Assembly (NCBI GenBank): GCA_002328485.1
Contig: DCUF01000033.1
Coordinates: 1-6,373, forward strand
Direction of reading: 5' to 3'
Source: Deltaproteobacteria bacterium UBA2221
Lineage (GTDB): Bacteria; Desulfobacterota; Syntrophorhabdia; Syntrophorhabdales; WCHB1-27
Length of the DNA stretch: 6,373 nt
Made by a program: the position numbers and the translations under genes. This document shows, piece after piece, positions 1 to 4,589 of this stretch; positions within the stretch are counted from its first letter, which is position 1; each line of letters opens with the position of its first letter. Under the pieces are notes generated by a model. That model saw only the letters and a program-made list of their open reading frames with translations, did no database searches and was not told the DNA's origin.

Positions 1-471
1 GTCCTGGAGACCATGAACAAGATAACGAAGGTGACCATCTCCCTCTACCAGGAGTTGGGCAGGGAGCCCACTCTCGAAGAGATATCGATGAAAGCCGGTC
101 TTCCCCTCGAAAAGGTTCGGAAGATCATGAAGGTTTCAAACGAGCCCATATCGATCGAGACGCCTATCGGCGACGACGATTCCAAGCTGGGCGATTTTAT
201 AGCAGACCCCAAGTCTCCCTCGCCCTTTGAGGAGTTGGTGAGCATCTCTTGCAAGGAAGAGATAGACAAGGTTCTGTCGACCCTGACGCCGCGAGAGGAA
301 AAGGTAATCCGTATGCGTCTGGGGATTGGCGAGAAGACCGATTACACCCTGGAGGAAGTAGGTGATGTGTTCGGTCTTACCCGTGAGAGAATCAGGCAGA
401 TCGAGGCGAAGGCCTTGAGGAAGTTGAAGCACCCATCGAGGCGGAAGAGACTGGAGAGTTTTCTCGAGTAG
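1..471 (+). CDS. rpoD: RNA polymerase sigma factor RpoD (sigma70), C-terminal part, 5' end cut by window
   Basis: This is the primary sigma factor, which directs RNA polymerase to -35/-10 promoters. Only the last 156 residues are visible. The frame is open from base 1 and reads Val-Leu-Glu-Thr before the first ATG at 13, matching the stretch before region 3 in other RpoD proteins, so that ATG is internal. Visible parts in order: region 3 with its helix-turn-helix (GREPTLEEISMKAGLP), the region 3.2 finger (ETPIGDDDSKLGDF), and region 4 with the -35-binding helix-turn-helix (DYTLEEVGDVFGLTRERIRQ, then EAKALRKLKHPSR). The C-terminal tail ends ESFLE, as expected of a full-length end. Full-length RpoD is usually about 500-600 residues or more, so most of the gene lies upstream. 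The closely conserved region 4 excludes the alternative sigma factors RpoS, RpoH and FliA as better matches. The next gene converges on it after 54 bp. Confidence 0.96.
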   Translation, partial: VLETMNKITKVTISLYQELGREPTLEEISMKAGLPLEKVRKIMKVSNEPISIETPIGDDDSKLGDFIADPKSPSPFEELVSISCKEEIDKVLSTLTPREEKVIRMRLGIGEKTDYTLEEVGDVFGLTRERIRQIEAKALRKLKHPSRRKRLESFLE

Positions 472-525
472 AAACTGCCCAACCCGACGCACCCCTGCGG
501 TGGATACCGGGACCATCCGGTCACG

Positions 526-1362
526 TTACCGCTCCGTAAATTCCTCCAACAAGGTTTTGTACCAGTCTTCGCCGTAAATCCGTCTTCCATAGAGAAGGAG
601 GCAGGCTTCACCTGATGGGGTGAAAAATCCATGGTGGCCTCTCAAAAACGAAGCCAGCCCACCGTCGGTGTCCTCTGCTGCCTCTAACTGGTCGATCTCG
701 TCGTCTGTAACGCTGTTTTCAAACACCACCCTTACGTCCCCGAAGGACTCGCGAAGGGCATAACAGAAGACGATCTCCGGATGGCGAACGAAGAGGTTTC
801 GAACGAGTCCCAGGGCAACGAGCCGGTCCGGGACAAGCGCGAGCCCGAGCTCTTCCCTTACCTCCCTCGTTATAGCGAGGAAAGGATCGGGTTGACCATC
901 GCACAAGTCCTTTTCCGGGTCCATAAACCCACCAATCACATGGAAGGGTGCTCGGTACCGGGTTAACAGGGTCCGTTTCTCGACGAGGATTTTTCGGTCG
1001 CTGGTGACCAGGGCGATGCAGACTGCCAGGGGGTCGGCCATCCAGGTTTCGGGAAATCTTTCATAGAAATGCTCGACGCTGGTCCCAATGTATTCCCGGA
1101 ACGTCGTGTCCCCCAACTCCAATATGGTTTTGCCATCCCTTCGAGCGTACCTATTGAGCCGAATAAGAAGGCCGTTGAAGATGTGCGGACCATCCTGACG
1201 ACAGGCCTGAAGCTGCAAACCCCAAGCCTTGTCGATCTCTTCGGTCGCCTCCCGAGAGCGAGGCTCACCTGGTCCTGCAACGTAATGGACGATCAGGTCT
1301 GAGCGAGAGAATGGTTCAGATAAGAGGATCTCGAAGTCCAGCACCACCTTAGTATAGCTCAA
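526..1362 (-). CDS. Nudix hydrolase, NUDT22-like architecture
   Basis: Probable Nudix-family pyrophosphohydrolase of 278 residues acting on nucleoside-diphosphate-linked substrates in the cytoplasm. The Nudix helix is clear: Gly144-x5-Glu150, then REVREELGL at 166-174, which fits the REUXEEXGU consensus. The gap between Glu150 and Arg166 is 15 residues instead of the usual 7, an insertion of 8 (about 151-158). The N-terminal 110 residues (Trp47, IFNG 61-64, LELGDTTFREYIGT 81-94, ADPLAV 109-114) match, from memory, the order of motifs in animal NUDT22 (FRLHS, LRLGLTSYRDFLGT, ADPLGV), a UDP-glucose/UDP-galactose hydrolase. UDP-sugar specificity is therefore an inference. The start is a TTG at 1362; the frame stays open upstream to a stop at 1501-1503 but holds no ATG, GTG or TTG there. 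An AGGTGG lies only 1 nt upstream, which is tight, so the start is uncertain by a few codons. It converges on rpoD and diverges from hisF. Confidence 0.87.
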   Translation of the reverse strand: MSYTKVVLDFEILLSEPFSRSDLIVHYVAGPGEPRSREATEEIDKAWGLQLQACRQDGPHIFNGLLIRLNRYARRDGKTILELGDTTFREYIGTSVEHFYERFPETWMADPLAVCIALVTSDRKILVEKRTLLTRYRAPFHVIGGFMDPEKDLCDGQPDPFLAITREVREELGLALVPDRLVALGLVRNLFVRHPEIVFCYALRESFGDVRVVFENSVTDDEIDQLEAAEDTDGGLASFLRGHHGFFTPSGEACLLLYGRRIYGEDWYKTLLEEFTER

Positions 1363-1425
1363 ACCACCTGATGTCCGATCAATAAATTCAAGCCCTCGAC
1401 CGGGGCGCCCTGAGTCTGGGGGGTG

Positions 1426-1458
1426 CGGGGCTATCGTGGATAGAGTCCGATATCCCCG
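1426..1458. repeat. Imperfect inverted repeat in the Nudix/hisF divergent gap
   Basis: The arms at 1426-1436 and 1448-1458 pair at 10 of 11 positions (the mismatch is C1431 against T1453), with an 11-nt loop. The core is GGGGcTATCG facing CGATaTCCCC. There is no T-run on either side, so it is not an intrinsic terminator. It lies about 64 bp upstream of the Nudix start and about 128 bp upstream of the hisF start, so it could be an operator or an RNA hairpin. Its function is unknown. Confidence 0.4.
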
Positions 1459-1506
1459 AAGGCTGCTCGATCGCCCCTGGTTTCGCCGGGCTGTCAGGGT
1501 TTAGGC

Positions 1507-1533
1507 TTGACTTGCTGCCCCACGGATGATAAG
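1507..1533 (+). promoter_or_regulatory. Candidate weak sigma70 promoter for hisF
   Basis: A TTGACT (5 of 6 to the -35 consensus, 1507-1512) is followed after 15 nt by GATAAG (4 of 6 to the -10 consensus, 1528-1533). The spacer is shorter than the preferred 17 nt, so this is only a candidate. It would start transcription near 1540, about 45 nt before the hisF ATG. A short palindrome, AATTA-C-TAATT (1562-1572), lies between this site and the ribosome binding site. Confidence 0.3.
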
Positions 1534-1585
1534 TAAGCGAGATGCGAAGAGCAGGCCAGGTAATTACTAATTCGAAGGAGCGCAC

Positions 1586-2350
1586 ATGTCAGCTATCAAG
1601 ATAATGCCGTGTCTGGATATGAAGGACGGACGGGTCGTAAAGGGCATACACTTCGTGGATTTGCGGGTGGCAGGAGATCCCGTGGAGAACGCCCGATTCT
1701 ATCAGGATGAGGGTGCTGACGAGCTTGCGATGCTCGACATCGCTGCAACCTTAGAAAACCGGAAGACCAGGCTGGAGTGGGTAAAAGCCGTGTCAGAGGT
1801 CATTCAGATACCACTTACGGTCGGGGGCGGTATCAACGGCCTTGATGACATAGAACAGGTTCTGGCATCCGGGGCCAGCAAGGTGTCGATGAACAGTGCT
1901 GCTGTGAGGGACCCGTCTCTCGTGGAAGAGGCATCCAAGAGGTTCGGCCAGGAAAGGATTGTTGTGGCCATCGATGCCAGAAGAAACCCCGCCATGCCCT
2001 CCGGTTTCGAGATTGTCGTTTCAGGGGGCACCCGACCGGTCGGCCAGGATGCCGTGGAGTGGGCGCGTCGGTGCGAGGAACTGGGTGCAGGGGTTATCCT
2101 CCCCACCAGCATGGATGGGGACGGGACTTTGGCTGGCTACGACATCCCGTTTACAAGGGCCATTTCGGACGCCGTTCAGCTTCCGGTCATCGCTTCAGGC
2201 GGAGCCGGAAAACTTGAACACTTCTACGAGGCGGTTGTCGAGGGCGGAGCGGACGTAGTATTGGCGGCCTCGGTTTTTCATTTCCGTACCTATAGCATTA
2301 GACAGGTGAAGGCCTACCTGAAGGGACGGGGGATAGAGGTGGTTCTCTAA
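1586..2350 (+). CDS. hisF: Imidazole-glycerol-phosphate synthase subunit HisF
   Basis: HisF is the cyclase half of the HisH-HisF amidotransferase. It uses ammonia from HisH to turn PRFAR into imidazole glycerol phosphate and AICAR, linking histidine and purine synthesis. The 254-residue length is normal. The (beta/alpha)8 barrel is complete: PCLDMKDGRVVKG at 8-20 holds the catalytic Asp11 and Lys19, followed by LDIAAT 50-55, phosphate-binding TVGGGI 78-83, AIDARR 128-133 with catalytic Asp130, TSMDGDGT 174-181 with Asp179 (Asp176 of Thermotoga maritima), ASGGAG 203-208 and AASVFHF 227-233. The ATG is supported by AAGGAG at 1575-1580, 5 nt upstream. Unusual positions, by my numbering against the T. 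maritima enzyme: Val170 for gate Glu167, Pro173 for Leu170, Gly178 for Arg175, and Ser98 for the HisH-facing Asp98. There is also a 3-residue insertion after Arg133. The gene stands alone, with no hisH, hisA or hisI next to it. A HisF-like paralogue is possible, but all catalytic residues are kept. Confidence 0.93.
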   Translation: MSAIKIMPCLDMKDGRVVKGIHFVDLRVAGDPVENARFYQDEGADELAMLDIAATLENRKTRLEWVKAVSEVIQIPLTVGGGINGLDDIEQVLASGASKVSMNSAAVRDPSLVEEASKRFGQERIVVAIDARRNPAMPSGFEIVVSGGTRPVGQDAVEWARRCEELGAGVILPTSMDGDGTLAGYDIPFTRAISDAVQLPVIASGGAGKLEHFYEAVVEGGADVVLAASVFHFRTYSIRQVKAYLKGRGIEVVL

Positions 2351-2428
2351 CCGGCCCGAGCAGCAACTCCCCTTCAGCAGCGCGTTGCCGAGCGTGCTCC
2401 CTGGATCACGTCCTGGCCCGCACCCCAA

Positions 2429-2457
2429 TTTCCGGCGCGTGCCAAATCTGATATAAT
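2429..2457 (+). promoter_or_regulatory. Extended -10 sigma70 promoter for the 2492-3184 gene
   Basis: TGATATAAT at 2449-2457 is a perfect extended -10 element (TGn plus TATAAT). The -35 position 17 nt upstream (TTTCCG, 2429-2434) matches only 3 of 6, as is common when the extended -10 carries the activity. Transcription should start near 2464, giving a leader of about 28 nt. An in-frame ATG at 2456 overlaps the -10 element and lies upstream of that start, so it cannot be the translation start on this transcript. Confidence 0.75.
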
Positions 2458-2491
2458 GATCCTTGCCATACCTCGAGAACCAGGAGGAAAC

Positions 2492-3184
2492 ATGACGACG
2501 CAGGAATTGGCGGAACTTTTTTTAACCGCCCTCTACGATCTTTCCGAAGCGGCTCCGCACCCTAATTTCCTTTTCAGCATGAACGACTTCGCCCCGGCCG
2601 TCGGTATATCCGATTTTGGGGAACTGGTTCGTGCTGTCGAACTTCTTGAATCGAGAGGTTTTATCTATATGTCTTCCTTTGACGCCATGGGCGGCGTTAG
2701 CGCCCTCATAAGCCCGGACGGTCAAGAATTCGTAGAAAAAGGTGGGGAGACAGGCGTTATAGCGGAATACAGGAAGAATCCGCGCAGTTTCTACCAGGGG
2801 GCACAGAGTGGCACGCCAACGTCCGTGGCTCCGTCCATGGAACACCCCATCATCAAGGACATGGGGCCAGAATGGATGTCCCCGGGGAATCAAGGCGAGG
2901 CAAAACCGCAAGTCCCTCCTCAGCCCATGCCTGCGCCCTCCTCAGCCCGTACCGGCATTGACCCCGCCGTCGACGGTCTACTCCTTGCCGTATCGATCCT
3001 GATCGAAAAAGACACGAATCTTCCGAAGGACAGGCATGACGACCTGTTAAAGGATGTGGAGGCCCTCAAGATTCAGGTGCAGCGGAACGCCTTAAACAAA
3101 GATGTGGTCATTCCATTACTTGACAGTCTCGCCACTATGGAGAGCCTGATCCCTCTGCTCAGACACGTCGCTCAGGCCCTCTGA
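2492..3184 (+). CDS. Unrecognised protein: winged-helix-like N-terminus, Pro-rich linker, helical C-terminus
   Basis: A 230-residue soluble protein that I do not recognise as a named family. Residues 3-58 look helical, with a turn-helix pattern (NDFAPAVGISDFGELVRAVE 31-50, LLESRGFI 51-58). A predicted wing follows, with the ISPDGQEFVEKGG signature at 73-85 that often ends small winged-helix domains. Residues 105-157 are rich in Pro, Ser, Gly and Gln and probably disordered. Residues 158-230 form predicted amphipathic helices, with an Asn-Lys-x-Val-Val-Ile turn at 202-207. That tail recalls C-terminal helical segments of several uncharacterised bacterial proteins, a loose resemblance only. There are no membrane segments and no cysteines. 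The start is set by AGGAGG at 2482-2487, 4 nt upstream of the ATG, and by the promoter at 2449-2457, which rules out the ATG at 2456. A DNA-binding or protein-adaptor role is an inference. It is the only gene between hisF and a convergent neighbour. Confidence 0.82.
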   Translation: MTTQELAELFLTALYDLSEAAPHPNFLFSMNDFAPAVGISDFGELVRAVELLESRGFIYMSSFDAMGGVSALISPDGQEFVEKGGETGVIAEYRKNPRSFYQGAQSGTPTSVAPSMEHPIIKDMGPEWMSPGNQGEAKPQVPPQPMPAPSSARTGIDPAVDGLLLAVSILIEKDTNLPKDRHDDLLKDVEALKIQVQRNALNKDVVIPLLDSLATMESLIPLLRHVAQAL

Positions 3185-3296
3185 AATGGAGATCCAAGAC
3201 CATGGATTCACAAGGGGGAACCGGGCCTCGCGTTGGTGGCCGGCCGCCTGAACGGGATGCCCCGCCCGCGGACCGCACCCTCGTTTGGAGGTACCA

Positions 3297-4238
3297 TCAG
3301 TAAGGGGTTTCTTTTAAGAGCTTCTCAATCTCTCTTCGCAGCATCGCAACACCTTCCGCCGTCTTATAGCGGGATCGCACATCCTTCAAAAAAGTTTCCC
3401 ATGCCCTCCGATCTTCCCGCGCAAAAAGGTACAGGATCGTCCTTTGAACCAGGAGCGGCCCGAGTTCGTCTGCAAAGACCCTCATCCCGTCTCCTCTGAG
3501 TAGTGCAGAAGATTTGGAGCCCATTGACCTCTTTTTTTCCTCAATCTCCGCGTTGACTTCAGCGATCTCATCCCTATACACATCCTTGAAGGGCCGGTTG
3601 CTCACCGTCACGGAGGACGGCGTCAGACGATAGAAGCGGGGGATGTAGAGCCGTGAATGGGCGTAGTCGATGTGGAAGTGGACAAAACGGATATCTGAAT
3701 CCTCGAAATAGAGGTTTTTGCCTTTGCAGACCCATGGGTTTTCGGCTGGTTCCATGGTGCCATCGGTAGAGCCGAGATATTGTATCGGATCATCGGAACT
3801 GGATTTGGCCAGGAAATGAAACCGAGTACAGCAGTGCGTCCCCCCTGTATATTCCTCCACGGCCCAGTAGGTGGTGGCATCTTTCTCAACGCGGCTAAAG
3901 GATGTATAGAATGATTCCGCCAGCCCCCGAACTTTTCGGCCCTTGTCGAGAATCACGAGGGCCCGCCTTCCTATTGAAGGCCCAGGGGTTCCTCCCCTTT
4001 GATCAGCCGGGGAAAGCGAGAAAACGATCCCGTCACCCCCATCGATCGAAGCCTGTCCCCGGTCCTTCACCACATTCGCATACCGGACGCTGAACAGAGA
4101 GCGGATGCAGGCTGCCTGGTCATCCTCCCCTCCCGCTTGGCGATAGGTCATGCCGAGAACGAGTATTGCAGCCACGGCAATAAAAAGCAGACGTTGTCCT
4201 GCCCCCCAAGGCTGCAGTGTATTCCTGACCTTCCCCAT
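3297..4238 (-). CDS. Unrecognised exported or membrane-anchored protein with a GGTHCC motif
   Basis: A 313-residue protein of no family I can name, counted from the ATG at 4238. It starts MGKVRN with a basic patch, then a hydrophobic stretch LLFIAVAAILVLGM at 17-30: a signal peptide or N-terminal anchor, placing the rest outside the cytoplasm. The body has beta-rich segments (FSLSPADQ 73-80, ALVILDKGRKVRGLA 93-107) and a striking YWAVEEYTGGTHCCTRFHFL at 124-143. Four cysteines (44, 136, 137, 171) lie after the hydrophobic stretch and could form disulfides. The C-terminal 90 residues are charged and helical. The frame is open up to an ATG at 4406, giving 369 residues, with another ATG at 4367. 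I prefer 4238 because it places the hydrophobic stretch at the N-terminus, although its GAGGGG lies 10 nt away, which is long. The candidate promoter starts transcription near 4410, so the 4406 ATG would have almost no leader. The gene diverges from the UPF0182 gene. Confidence 0.75.
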   Translation of the reverse strand: MGKVRNTLQPWGAGQRLLFIAVAAILVLGMTYRQAGGEDDQAACIRSLFSVRYANVVKDRGQASIDGGDGIVFSLSPADQRGGTPGPSIGRRALVILDKGRKVRGLAESFYTSFSRVEKDATTYWAVEEYTGGTHCCTRFHFLAKSSSDDPIQYLGSTDGTMEPAENPWVCKGKNLYFEDSDIRFVHFHIDYAHSRLYIPRFYRLTPSSVTVSNRPFKDVYRDEIAEVNAEIEEKKRSMGSKSSALLRGDGMRVFADELGPLLVQRTILYLFAREDRRAWETFLKDVRSRYKTAEGVAMLRREIEKLLKETPY

Positions 4239-4416
4239 CTTTTTACGTCCCCTCTGTACCGCCGGATCGGTGGTTTCATGAGGCGGGGCTGAGCCTTCTA
4301 TTTGGAATCGCCTTGAAGGTCGACCCCGCCGAAAAGACGGGCCGATGATTCTATTCGTGCTTGCCATATGATCCCCAGCGAACGACGGCCCTCGGCTCTC
4401 TGTCATGTTCAGTCCT

Positions 4417-4447
4417 ATTCTACCAGCAAACCGACCATCCCTGCCAA
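4417..4447 (-). promoter_or_regulatory. Candidate extended -10 promoter for the exported protein gene
   Basis: On the minus strand, TGGTAGAAT (plus 4425 down to 4417) is an extended -10 element with a 5 of 6 -10 hexamer. A TTGGCA (5 of 6 to the -35 consensus) lies at plus 4447 down to 4442. The 19-nt spacer is long, but extended -10 promoters tolerate it. Transcription would start near 4410, leaving a leader of about 43 nt to the ATG at 4367 or about 172 nt to the ATG at 4238. Confidence 0.5.
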
Positions 4448-4528
4448 CGACGTGCGCACCACAGCCACAGTACAGGCCTTTTGCCCACAGGCGACTCCCC
4501 CTGCAATCCTTCCTTGAACGGGTTATGC

Positions 4529-4557
4529 TTGCCCCCTCCCGAGAATTCCGGTACCAT
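4529..4557 (+). promoter_or_regulatory. Candidate sigma70 promoter for the UPF0182 gene
   Basis: TTGCCC (4 of 6, 4529-4534) and TACCAT (4 of 6, 4552-4557) are separated by exactly 17 nt. Transcription would start near 4564, giving a leader of about 26 nt that contains the AAGGAG ribosome binding site at 4577-4582. Spacing and position are good, but both hexamers are imperfect. Confidence 0.45.
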
Positions 4558-4589
4558 TAGACTTTTAGAACAATCGAAGGAGAGGGCCC

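Larger units (their letters stand above)
4239..4589. other. Divergent regulatory region between the exported protein and the UPF0182 gene
   Basis: This 351-bp stretch contains no gene that I can support on either strand, apart from the possible N-terminal extension of the minus-strand protein (4239-4406). That extension would add 56 Arg- and Pro-rich residues without recognisable features. The remaining 183 bp (4407-4589) hold two opposite promoter candidates, about 100 bp apart, and the ribosome binding site of the plus-strand gene. I see no RNA gene or terminator in it. Confidence 0.6.

Noticed and set aside
136..516. 126-codon minus-strand open frame
   Set aside because: It is antisense to the conserved RpoD regions 3 and 4, with no family resemblance.
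506..521. Possible terminator hairpin between rpoD and the Nudix gene
   Set aside because: ACCGG/CCGGT gives only a 5-bp stem with a 6-nt loop, and no T-run follows on either strand.
1363..1585. Histidine-responsive leader or T-box upstream of hisF
   Set aside because: I see no run of His codons in a leader peptide, no T-box consensus and no terminator/antiterminator pair.
2379..2398. Possible terminator hairpin after hisF
   Set aside because: The 6-bp stem contains a G-T wobble, has an 8-nt loop and no T-run.
2456..2491. N-terminal extension of the 2492 gene from the ATG at 2456
   Set aside because: That ATG overlaps the TATAAT of a perfect extended -10 element, while the ATG at 2492 has AGGAGG directly upstream.
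3185..3296. Terminator or small gene in the convergent gap
   Set aside because: Only short GC-rich self-complementary stretches (for example CGGG-ATGC-CCCG) are present, without T-runs, and there is no supported reading frame.
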